Shown: piece by piece, positions 56,201 through 64,000 of the stretch | Layout of the letters: each line of letters opens with the position of its first letter | How positions within the stretch are numbered: position 1 is the stretch's first letter | Origin: Aphis gossypii | Taxonomy: Eukaryota > Arthropoda > Insecta > Hemiptera > Aphididae | Length of the DNA: 64,000 nucleotides | Direction of reading: 5' to 3' | NCBI RefSeq assembly: GCF_020184175.1 | Contig: NC_065532.1 | Location: 23,622,001 to 23,686,000, forward strand | Made by a program: the position numbers and the translations under genes | The notes under the pieces: model-generated | Database searches by the model: none | What the model saw: the letters and a program-made list of their open reading frames with translations, nothing else | Told to the model about the DNA's origin: nothing

Positions 56201-59018
56201 TTTTGAAATAATGAGTGTCTTTCGTTAAATGGATAATCCAGTAGATATACTTAACTTATCCTGCAAAATATGTTAATATGATTATTACCAGATAATAAAT
56301 TATTATAGTCGGGGTAAATTTTTTCATACTGACTTGTCATTCGCTTAACTAATTATAATTCTTTGTAATTTTTCAAGACATTAAAAAAAGGCAACTGAAC
56401 TTTTTTTCCAGTGGAGACACAGCTTTTAAGTATACAATTATTTAAAAAAAGGTTTGGTAACAAAAGTTCACTTGTTTAGCAAATTATTAATTTTTATAGT
56501 CTTACAAAATATCTGATTGTCATTGTTGTGAATAAAAACTAAGGCCGTGTCATTAAATCAAAAAAACAATTTTTATCACTATTATTGAAAGATTTCATCG
56601 TCAGTTAAAATCTCTATTATAATAATACACAAAATTTTATTTTGACAGTTTATTTGATTTTTTATACAATTCAATCCACGAACTTTTTGATAGAAAAAAA
56701 AAATAAAAATGTTTACTTATTGATTTTTCTAACATTTGGATACACTCAATACTTAGTCTATAATAGTACCGTTGTCTGTCACAGAAAAAGACAGGAATCA
56801 ATTTCTTCATCTTCAATTTCAATCACGTTTTTATCCTTCAATACTACTTTTTGTTCGGCCTTGATACATTACACGGGGACTCGATTTACGATTTATGAAT
56901 CCCCTAATATATTTTATTTGGGTTTACTTTTAAATTTAATAAAAATATCTCAAATTAGAACTTACAACACCAGCTACAACAAAAATACAGTACTTGTAAA
57001 TAGACATGAGTAAATATCTTGATATCAATAATTCATATTATTGAAGCAAATTTATATTGATCCACCAATGTCGAATAATATTAAAATGTATTCATTTAAT
57101 TTTTATTCTCTGTGCAATACGAGACACAAATTTATATTAATTTTATTAATACGTGACCTACTTGAGCATTTTTTTATCTTCTATAATAATATAAACACAT
57201 ACTTTGCATCTTTTAATTATCTTCACCTCTACAAAATCTTAAAATTGAACACGGGGTATTCTTTTAAAATTGAAATACGTTATTTTTATGACTTCTTTGT
57301 AGTTTCATAATATACGGCCCAAAATCGGGGAAAAATGTAATTACGTTTTATATCAAAGTGGTTATTTACTGTTGGTATTCGATACATTTTATTGTTTTTT
57401 AAAATACATACATGAGTTTTTGTAGTACATAGGCAAATCTTATATTATTAATATAACAACGCGTCAAAGGAACAAATGTCGGGAGATTCAATAAAAGTAT
57501 CAGATAGCACCGTCTAACGTGCAACTTCGTCATTGTTTTATTTTTTTAATATCTAAAATAGCAATTCGTCTGAGACGATATCTGTGTATTAAAAGTGAAA
57601 AGGATATTTTCCTTGAATTCTATTAGTTTTGATAGTCAAGTTATAACGTATGGCAGTATGACATAAAATAAACTATTAATATTATACAACACAAATTAAA
57701 TTTTTTCCAACAAATTATGTAGTTAAAAAACAGATTTTTCAACGATATTAACTAGAGGGTGGACAAATTCGTGCAGATAAAAAACCTTAGTCACGCCTTC
57801 GTAACACCCCTTCGTCCGTGTTGTCGTTTTCAACTCGAGTATAGATCGTTGTATAATATATGTAGGTACGTACGCATAATATTATATATTATGAACAAAT
57901 ATTATTTTTTATGCGTAGAGATATTTTTAACAATTTCTATCTTAACTATCAATGTTTTAACAACTTACTGTTCTCAACTTTGAATATTTACGTTTAAAAA
58001 AAAAAAAATCATAAATTCATTTTTTTTTACGTTGAGTTATTATACATCATATATCTTTGATATCATGTGAATATATATTCAAACACGTAAAGTGAAATTA
58101 CAAACCAAATAGTAAACTCATAATTCAACGAAATCATACCTATTGTAACGTAGCTACATAGGTACATTAAATTGAAAATATAGGGTGTAATAATAATCAT
58201 AATAATGACCTGGATTTATAATATAAGTATAATTTTTTTATTTTCTATATGTTTGAAATAGAACAATTTTGATGAAATGTCTATGTTTCATAATGTTTCG
58301 AATCTAATGATAAAATCTTTTTATTGTATACTTTTGAACATTTCTGCATGAATATTTGCATAATATATTGCGACGTTATATTATATCGCATGAACATTTG
58401 AGAAAGTAGTTACATTATGTAGTTTTTAAAATTATATAACGGCTGATTCCGTGACAACTGCTGAAGTTTTAAATTTGAAAACATAAAGTACCAGTTTTTT
58501 ACGTCATTATACCGATACTTATTTCAACGTTAAAATATAATGTCTTGCGATTCTACAGAGTTACATATTATATTTTAAACATCACTAAATTTATAATTGA
58601 TAAAACGTTTTAATTACGTCGTGTCAATTACATTTTTTTGGTAAATATTAAACGCTTATAATTATAATTGTGTTTATTGTTTCAAAATGTTACCAATATT
58701 ATTTTATAGTTTCCGTATTGTATTTATTAACTGCAGAATTTTTTTTGAAATTTTTCTTCTTACAAAATATACTTGTACATCTTAAAATTCATTTTCGCTC
58801 TCAAACATGTAAACCCGATTACGATAATAATAATGATAACGAAAATACCGACTTCTTTGACAGGTGAACACCCGGCGGCCATGCAACACGGCAACAGCAG
58901 CAACAGTGCCGTGACCAGACTGCTGCCAATTTTCCTGTTGTTCGTGTGTCATTCCATTCAGGTGCTGTTGGTCACCGACGTGTACGTGCCATCTCGTGTC
59001 GTCAAACTGACCAGATGA
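29085..59018 (+). CDS. dpr-like: Dpr-family two-Ig-domain neuronal surface protein (span of clear coding exons, 5' partial)
   Basis: Four exons at 29085-29245, 38785-38995, 51244-51534 and 58864-59018 join in frame to 271 residues plus an unresolved N-terminus. Order: short linker; Ig1 (about residues 25-124) with Cys44 (YLHC), Trp56 (VSWIRKRDLHIL) and Cys106 (YECQ); Ig2 (about 126-220) with Cys147 (LTC), Trp161 (IYWYR) and Cys204 (YTC); then GEHPAAMQHG and a hydrophobic C-terminal segment. DQRFQ, WTLRI, DSGTYECQVSTEPK and GSDINLTC are Dpr hallmarks; the Ig1-Ig2 sequence looks closest to the Dpr1-Dpr6-type members, but I cannot name one ortholog. N-X-S/T sequons occur at NAT, NYS, NYT and NSS. 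Known role of the family: cell-surface partners of DIP proteins, binding through Ig1, in synaptic and neuronal matching. Introns of 9.5, 12.2 and 7.3 kb separate the exons. The signal-peptide exon is missing or unproven. Confidence 0.95.
29246..29750 (+). promoter_or_regulatory. CpG-rich intron start
   Basis: High CpG density continues directly downstream of exon A for about 500 bases (for example CCGCCGGCG near 29460 and GCCGCCGCC near 29570). This may be regulatory DNA or a second promoter; no core promoter element was fixed. Confidence 0.25.
30502..30580. mobile_element. 79-bp inverted-repeat element with mariner-like ends
   Basis: TATACAGAGTGGGTC at 30502-30516 is a perfect 15-base reverse complement of 30566-30580, with a 49-base interior. 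The outer TA on both sides fits a TA target duplication. The first eight bases, TATACAGA, are the same as in the elements at 5872 and 39240. It is too small to code for anything; likely a deletion remnant or very short MITE that could fold into a hairpin in pre-mRNA. Confidence 0.65.
32340..33225. repeat. Probable interspersed repeat (boundaries uncertain)
   Basis: This segment ends with a non-random GC-intermediate tail (AGACTGACAGACCG and a following GCTCAAAATCG at about 33170-33205). I recall similar tails from abundant aphid interspersed repeats, but could not check this. The rest is A/T-rich with short phrases such as ACGAATAACCGTCGAC near 32608. No open frame or terminal inverted repeat was delimited, so both family and limits are inference. 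Confidence 0.3.
33236..34120. promoter_or_regulatory. CpG-rich intronic island
   Basis: Roughly 900 bases of markedly higher G+C and CpG in the middle of an AT-rich intron, densest at 33540-34090 (for example CTCGCACGTCTCGCGCGCC near 33610). The 86-codon frame at 33237-33497 has no recognisable domain and no convincing flanking splice sites. Candidate enhancer or alternative promoter; the assignment rests only on composition. Confidence 0.3.
38785..38995 (+). CDS. dpr-like: Dpr exon 'B': second half of Ig1
   Basis: The acceptor is a T-rich tract ending CCAG at 38781-38784; the donor GTGAGT starts at 38996. The exon begins in phase 0 with VSWIRKRDLHILTVGILTYT, including the conserved Ig-core tryptophan, continues DQRFQSLHSDGSDEWTLRI and DSGTYECQVSTEPK with the second Ig1 cysteine, and ends LNVV plus one base. 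These motifs are near-diagnostic for the Dpr family, whose Ig1 forms the DIP-binding face. The open frame runs four codons into the intron before TGA-type stops, so splicing at GTGAGT is needed. Confidence 0.97.
39240..39647. mobile_element. Degenerate mariner-like MITE
   Basis: The left end at 39240-39261 starts TATACAGACTGATTCATT. The reverse complement of 39626-39647 starts TATACAGAGTAATTTACT. They agree at about 16 of 22 positions, including the first eight. The left end also resembles the ends of the element at 5872. The 408-bp interior has no transposase motif. The (TA)n run just outside the right end blurs the target duplication. Confidence 0.45.
39644..39674 (+). repeat. (TA)n microsatellite
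   Basis: TA dinucleotide run with one interruption, overlapping the right end of the MITE. TA-rich DNA is also the preferred target of Tc1/mariner insertion. Confidence 0.85.
39690..40250. promoter_or_regulatory. GC-richer intronic patch
   Basis: About 560 bases of raised G+C and CpG (for example CCGGCCGAG near 39796, and the sequence near 40100-40140) within the AT-rich intron just after exon B. Overlapping frames are open on both strands without any recognisable domain. Possible intronic regulatory element. Confidence 0.2.
43684..44075 (+). pseudogene. Decayed PIF/Harbinger-like transposase fragment
   Basis: Two overlapping frames each carry one half of a Harbinger-nuclease-type N-terminal region. 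Frame 1 (from 43684) reads RRRIHAQRVDLFVLYSNQLF, then FALPSKSFLLLL, resembling the 'F-LY-D-LF-FRL-K-SFL-LL' segment of HARBI1-type proteins. The frame beginning at 43656 reads ISNIYYCVRCTYLCIA about 70 codons in, resembling the 'I-RYYACGTYLCIAGDF' segment. The order and spacing are right but the halves need a frameshift between about 43830 and 43880. The catalytic DDE region is not visible downstream. Neither terminal inverted repeats nor a TTA target duplication was delimited. The family call comes from motif recognition without a search. Confidence 0.5.
51244..51534 (+). CDS. dpr-like: Dpr exon 'C': second Ig domain
   Basis: Acceptor TTTACAG; the first two bases complete an Ile codon begun in exon B. 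The 96 full codons encode SKAKIIGNTEMYIRSGSDIN, LTC (first Ig2 cysteine), PPSFIYWYRDRDVINYSGRGG (core tryptophan and a sequon), a TRTSRLLISKA strand and DTGNYTC (second cysteine, sequon), then SDSASVTVHVLN. All are typical of Dpr Ig2, including the long single-exon arrangement. The exon ends AATG with donor GTGACT, which lacks the usual G at +5. Reading through gives a stop at 51672-51674, so a retained-intron form is conceivable. Confidence 0.96.
53050..53960. promoter_or_regulatory. CpG-richer intronic island
   Basis: About 900 bases with raised CpG content, densest at 53230-53530 and 53620-53910 (for example ACGTCCGTACGACGTGC near 53765). No open frame of note. Its 5' end includes the segment 53067-53103 that resembles 10771-10807. 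Candidate regulatory DNA or an old insertion. Confidence 0.25.
55714..56242. mobile_element. MITE-like element with ~30-bp inverted ends and internal hairpin
   Basis: The left end at about 55721-55750 contains TGATCCATTTAACG followed by A-rich sequence and CACTCAT. The reverse complement of 56211-56242 contains TTATCCATTTAACG followed by AAAGACACTCAT. Allowing one or two gaps they match over most of 30 bases. Just inside the right end, 56180-56191 and 56199-56210 form a perfect 12-base inverted repeat (TATTTCAAAAAC) around a 7-base loop. The interior has no transposase motif. Family and exact ends are uncertain. Confidence 0.5.
58864..59018 (+). CDS. dpr-like: Dpr exon 'D': C-terminal tail with hydrophobic anchor
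   Basis: Acceptor TTTGACAG at 58856-58863. The first two bases complete the Gly codon from exon C, giving NGEHPAAMQHGNSSNS, a stretch strongly typical of Dpr proteins directly after Ig2. It continues with a hydrophobic segment (about residues 17-41 of the exon, TRLLPIFLLFVCHS then IQVLLVTDVYV) and a short basic tail ending VVKLTR before TGA at 59016-59018. The hydrophobic end could be a single membrane span or a GPI-attachment signal; the sequence alone does not decide. CpG and G+C are higher than in the flanking intron, as in the other exons. Confidence 0.93.
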
Positions 59019-59737
59019 ACGGCTAAGCGCGTGCACAATTAAAATCATTATTGATAATATTACAACTAATTTTCGTGTGTACACCGCCGTGTTGTTTACA
59101 CGCGCTTGTTTATACCGAAATATTATTTAAAAATGTATAAATATGAATTATATAATAATATTATTATTATGATGATCGTTGTAAAAAAAAAAAAAAAAAA
59201 ACAGAAAAAAAAGCGCATGTCGTCGCAGCCACCACTGCGCAGAGTAAGACGTATATTGTAAAATTGTATGTAGGTACCTTTAATATTATGTATCATATTA
59301 CTATACTGTGCGTCGAGTGAGTTTCTTGATTTTCGGTTTTCCTACGAAATAACAATATTATCATTATTATTATTGCGTAGGTTTACCGAAAATATATATC
59401 ATCACGATTTGTACTCGGGCGGTGTGCCACACGGTGTTCGACTGTTTAACGTTCGCGTGTCGACAGTTTAAACGATGCGTTAAACGAGAGACGGAGACAG
59501 CGAAATAATGATAAAATATATTACTACAGGAGTATTATTATTACTATTATTACCGTTGTAGACATAAGGCGCGATTTGGAAAGGTGGTCGCGTTTTTCAC
59601 GGCAGTGGTTTTTGCCTTGTCGAAAACACTTTTATTTTTTTTTTGTTTATAAAACACACATTATAAATTATTATAATAATATATTATTACTAATGCAACT
59701 ATTATAATACAAGATAACGGAAAAAAAAATAAGTGCT

Positions 59738-59745
59738 TGTAAATA
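59738..59745 (+). promoter_or_regulatory. Pumilio-type element TGTAAATA in 3' UTR
   Basis: Exact match to the Pumilio consensus TGTANATA on the transcript strand; a second copy lies at 60246-60253. In AT-rich DNA such matches are common by chance, so the call is weak. Confidence 0.25.
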
Positions 59746-60245
59746 TTTATATACCTATTGATGTTTGGATGTTTGTTTTTCCGTATATCGTTCCTTATGC
59801 CGCTTGAATTTCTTACTCGTACGAAAATAATGTACATTATTATATATTATGATTTATGATCTATACGTGTTTCTGTCGTATAGTATAATATTATTGTAAG
59901 CTGTAATATCAAAATTATTATTATTACCAATCCATCGATGTTGTATAGTTTTGTTTTGCGTCTGTGACCTGTGTATAAATGTTTCCTATATTATAGCTGT
60001 TCGTTTTCTCATTATTGTGTACAGTGCTGGATACTATATTATATATTATTATATTTACGATATTATATATTTGTGTATTATAGTCGATTTCGTTACGTTT
60101 TTAAAATCAATTTTTTATGTCGGGAGTTTCATTTAGATCATTAAAAATGTTAATGTTAATAATTATTATTAATAATAGTGTTAAATTTATATATCGTTTC
60201 TGTTGTGTCGATCACTTCTTACCAATATATAGTGTCATTGTAACA

Positions 60246-60253
60246 TGTAAATA
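60246..60253 (+). promoter_or_regulatory. Second TGTAAATA element in 3' UTR
   Basis: Second exact TGTAAATA match, about 20 bases before the first poly-A signal. Two copies in one putative UTR are suggestive but not statistically tested. Confidence 0.25.
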
Positions 60254-60273
60254 TAATATTATAACATAATAAT

Positions 60274-60410
60274 AATAAATAATATTATCACCACCGTTTT
60301 GTACATAATAAATAATATCAGTAATCACAATCAATATGTTATGTTTTTGTCTTGATCAAATTATAATTCAATGTAATAAACGTATAATTAAAAATTATAT
60401 ATGCAATAAA
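60274..60410 (+). terminator. Cluster of four AATAAA polyadenylation signals
   Basis: AATAAA at 60274-60279, 60307-60312, 60375-60380 and 60405-60410, all on the gene strand, 1.26-1.39 kb after the Dpr stop codon. Motif clustering supports a 3' end here; AT-richness lowers the weight. Confidence 0.45.
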
Positions 60411-60430
60411 GGTATTTATTAATAAAATTC

Positions 60431-63400
60431 CAAATCCTCTTGGAAAATTTCATACAGAATTTGTGTCCACCGCATCGTACAATAATTAAACATGAAAAAC
60501 GATTGTTTATTATTTATGTTGTTGTTATGACCGTCAACCGCTTAAATACGGAATACAGCGTTTTGTACAATTGGATTTGTCTGGTATATTACCGTAGAAT
60601 TAATTTCATTTAACATAATTGATTTTTAAATGGTTTACAATATGATGTTATTTTGTTTCAAAAATTTTGCGCAAAAGCCTTGCCACTGAACATACCGCGA
60701 ATAATTAGGTACCTAACAAGAATAATATTTTACCACTGGAATTTAATTTGTTTAACCATGTTGAAAAATATTAAAACATTGGTATATTTATTTAAATTTA
60801 AACAATAGAACACCTAATTAAAGTAAAATAAGCATTCACGATGTTTGCGAAATTTGTTTTAAAAATAATGAGTTTAGCCCAAAATAGAGTCGGTAATAAA
60901 ACGCTAACGAAGATTATTAAAATTTAAACAATTCATTCTTATGGTTATTTATGTTGCATTAAATTATAGTTGCAAAATCTTGAATATAAACTACTCATTT
61001 CTTATTTAAAGATTAAGGATAGATAACAAAAACTCACATAAAATAGTAGGTATATAAATTATGGCTCAGAATACATTTTTTATAGAGCTATTATTTTTTT
61101 TTTACGATTTTACATTTTTTATACTTGGAATTAATTATACGTGTATATAATACTGTACAATATTAATACTAAGTATTTTAGTTATTAGCTTATGATGGAG
61201 ATTGATAATATAGAGTATGAAAAAAAACAATATATTATAGGTTAGGCATGGTTTTACAGCAAAACATTATATGAATAATATTCTCGAAATAACCAAATCA
61301 TGTATAAATACATAAAATGTAGAAACAGATGATAAAAAATATCTAAAATACGCCTAGGGAGAATTTTTGCAAAGCACTATAAATATATTATAAAGGTCAT
61401 AAAAGATAGATACTCAAACTAGGGAGATAAGGAGAGATAAGGACGAAACAGTATATACAGTAAGTCAGTGAATTCTTTTGGTAGGACACACTACCACGTA
61501 CGACCACTATAAATATATATAGTTATATCATTGGTGTAATACTATAAACTTGAATTTACAAGCAACGTGATTTTCACTCAATAAATATGGTTATGGGATA
61601 GAATATATTTTTCTTGTTATAGTTAAGTATTGAAGTAACTTTAGTACAGACAACCCGTATATTCAAATAAATACTTAAATGTAAGTTTTATTCTTTATAT
61701 TTCCTTATTTTTTTTTCTATAATTATAGTTTTAAGAACAAAAACACAAAGTGGTAAATATTTAATGTTCTAATAAACTAAGTGTCTACCTATATCAATAT
61801 GAATTATTATATTTTTAGAAAACTACGCAGAAAATATTTCGCACTTTAATTAACTAATACAACATAAATATTTATAATTAAACTAATAAGAAATAGTATA
61901 AGTATAGCGTAATAAGAAATTTATGAAATATTAATTAATTAATTTTAACTATTTATCATTCTAAAAAAAAAATAATAAACTTTAACATATTTGTACAATC
62001 AAATTTACTAGAAATAATGTTAAAAGTAAGAATTTAAAACCATCATGTACACTGTACAGTTTTGTTATTTTTAATAAGTATCTTTAAACATTTTTGTTTA
62101 TCTGATCCAGATTGTGATTTGTCATAATTGTGTACTTAGAACTCAATATAGCTAGAATACTAGTTACTGCAATTATGGAATCAAAAGCTAAAATATTATG
62201 TAAGAATAAAAAATGCATTTTTGAAAAAAAAACTAACAAAACAATGATTATCACTTTTATTTTAAACAAACAATAATATTAATATAATATTATACACCTC
62301 AGTTTTTTTTTTTATATTGTCACGTTATATACTCAAGGAAAATATAAAACAGAAGATTAGTTAAATAAATATTGTTGTTAAAAGCAATAAAGATGGTGTT
62401 CTATGAAAAACAAAAAAGTCATGGAGTAACTGTAAAATAAGCATCGTCTTGATATTTAACTCAATATGGTGACTACACTTACTCAATTAAATAGTTTATC
62501 CTCGGATTCTTTGATATAAAATTCAAAGTGTTATAGAATAATACGTTTTTCATTAAAATAGTTTAATATAAGGAACTATCGATAAATTAATCAAAGGTAT
62601 CACACAGGCATACACGGTAAAGTACTTTATTTTCAAAAAAAAAAAAGTTTTCTCTTCTACTTTCCAACAAAATAACAATTGTTCTATAAACAACAACTTT
62701 GCAACAACCTGTATGTAAGACAAATTTTGTTGTTGATCACTCGGTACTCGTAAATTATACAACTTTATCTACTTTATTAAATGTTACCCGTAAAACCATA
62801 CTATGTCTATATTAATGTTTGTACAATAAGATGCACCGAAGATGGTTGATATGAATAAACAAAGTATTGTACATACTAATAATTAATATTGATAAACGAT
62901 ATAAAAATGATATTGATATGTAAGTCATTGAAATCAGTATAGATATAATTCAGAAAGAGTAATTAAAAAAAAAAATTGTTTCAATGTGATTATAACACCA
63001 ATAATTATTAATTACGTCATTACATAATCTTGCAAACAAATAAGATTTTTTCGAAATGGTGTTATTTTTTTTCTATAATCTTAACAAATATTTGTTCTAC
63101 ATTTTAGAAAACGAAATATATTTTTATTTTATTATTATTTTTTTTAAACAATGTAATCATTTAAAAATTAAAAGATTGGGGTTGTGCAGCACAACAAAAC
63201 ACAGTCGAATACAAATATATCGATTAAAAAAGTTAATTGTTTTTCGAAAACTTTATAATGAGAGAATTATCAACATAAAGTAATTAGATACAGTGCAAAA
63301 CTATTAATTTAATGTAATTCAGAAGCTATCTGTACAATAATCGTCACGTCCATTTAATTTATAGATATTTAACGACAAGTCGTTTAATTTAAAATTTTAG

Positions 63401-64000
63401 TCACGTTTGTACCTACTGCACCATAAAAACTATATATAAAAAAAACAAAATCAACAAACTATGATAATATCTTCAATAATACATTTAATATCGTTCAAAG
63501 TCATAGTCAGCATAATATTATTATGTCATCGTGAAAATGAGTACATTTGATAGTAACCATTATGAGAGGTAAAAATCTCGTAGTGAATGTTGTTGTAGTT
63601 CACGTATTGTACTTTCAGATAAAAAATTATAGTTATGCCCATAAATCGCCAAGAATAAATTTTTGGTACATGACATCATATTATCAGAAATCTGTTGTGT
63701 AAAAGGGATTCGATACTATTTATTTTTCTACCAAAATACACTTATTTTATATCAAACATCCCACCTCCAAGCTATTGGATAAGGCTTCTGGAAACATATT
63801 TAAGTTCTTCATAAAATTTATTAGAAAACTACTCTTTTTACTTTTTTGAAACTGACCTCTTAAACTCTTCAAAATAAGATTTTAAGATTATAATATTATT
63901 GAAATAAAAAAATTATTATAAAACTGTAAGGAATAGTACGAGTATCAATAATTTTGTACAAAAAAAAAAAATTTAATTTTAACAATCGTATAGTCTATTA
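60431..64000. other. AT-rich downstream stretch
   Basis: No exon, RNA gene or transposon domain recognised. Poly-A runs at 62636-62646, 62966-62975 and 63960-63970. The frames at 62084-62269, 62553-62762 and 63056-63283 are short with low-complexity translations and are treated as chance. Confidence 0.5.

Larger units (their letters stand above)
51535..58863 (+). other. Intron between exons C and D (7,329 bp)
   Basis: GTGACT to a TTTGACAG acceptor ending at 58863. It holds a CpG-richer island (53050-53960) and an inverted-repeat element (55714-56242). Many poly-A/T runs and (AAT)n near 52231-52255 are present. The open frames at 56642-57013 and 57041-57310 have low-complexity, I/L/Y/N-rich translations with no recognised domain; I treat them as chance. 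Confidence 0.8.
59019..60430 (+). other. Probable 3' UTR of the Dpr gene
   Basis: After the stop, G+C stays above background to about 59640 (with a poly-A of about 20 at 59180-59201), then becomes AT-rich. Four AATAAA hexamers cluster at 60274, 60307, 60375 and 60405, consistent with cleavage near 60300-60430. The exact end is not visible from sequence. Confidence 0.5.

Noticed and set aside
56642..57310. Two consecutive open frames (123 and 89 codons) in the last intron
   Set aside because: Translations are low-complexity and lack domains; AT-rich DNA produced similar frames elsewhere in the window.
1..64000. CRISPR array, rRNA, tRNA or operon structure
   Set aside because: No spaced direct repeats, rRNA-like blocks, cloverleaf sequences or tandem intact genes were seen; the window is eukaryotic single-gene DNA.

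Overview
The window looks like a piece of an aphid-type hemipteran nuclear genome. It is strongly AT-rich, dense in A/T homopolymers and simple repeats, and carries one long multi-exon gene with introns of 7-12 kb. No bacterial operons, rRNA or convincing tRNA genes were seen. The aphid assignment is inferred from base composition, intron style and the type of repeats; it was not tested by any search.

The only gene I can support confidently is on the + strand: a Dpr (defective proboscis extension response) family cell-surface protein with two immunoglobulin domains. Four coding exons are clear: 29085-29245, 38785-38995, 51244-51534 and 58864-59018. Their splice phases (enter after 1 nt, 0, 1, 1) join without adjustment into a 271-residue reading frame that ends at TGA 59016-59018. 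The exon carrying the start codon and signal peptide is not established. Two phase-compatible candidates (22340-22406 and 22901-22940) lie in a CpG-rich, promoter-like block at about 22.0-23.6 kb; the true first exon could also lie outside the window. A probable 3' UTR ends near four AATAAA signals at 60274-60410. In insects Dpr proteins pair with DIP proteins through their first Ig domain and help specify neuronal partners.

Around and inside this gene are decayed mobile elements: a non-LTR retrotransposon reverse-transcriptase relic (14735-15450), a PIF/Harbinger-like transposase relic split between two frames (43684-44075), and several small elements with inverted ends (5872-6088, 30502-30580, 39240-39647, 55714-56242). 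Three of the latter share a TATACAGA terminal motif typical of mariner-like MITEs.

Layout: 1-5.9 kb AT-rich noncoding; 6.1-6.9 kb CpG-rich block; 6.9-22 kb AT-rich with the RT relic; 22-23.6 kb CpG-rich candidate promoter; 29.1-60.4 kb Dpr gene with introns holding repeats and CpG-richer islands (29.2-29.75, 33.2-34.1, 39.7-40.25, 53.05-53.96 kb); 60.4-64 kb AT-rich with nothing recognisable. I found no evidence of an undescribed multi-gene system. The most useful leads are the unresolved first exon, a possible intron-retention isoform after exon 3, and the CpG-rich intronic islands.
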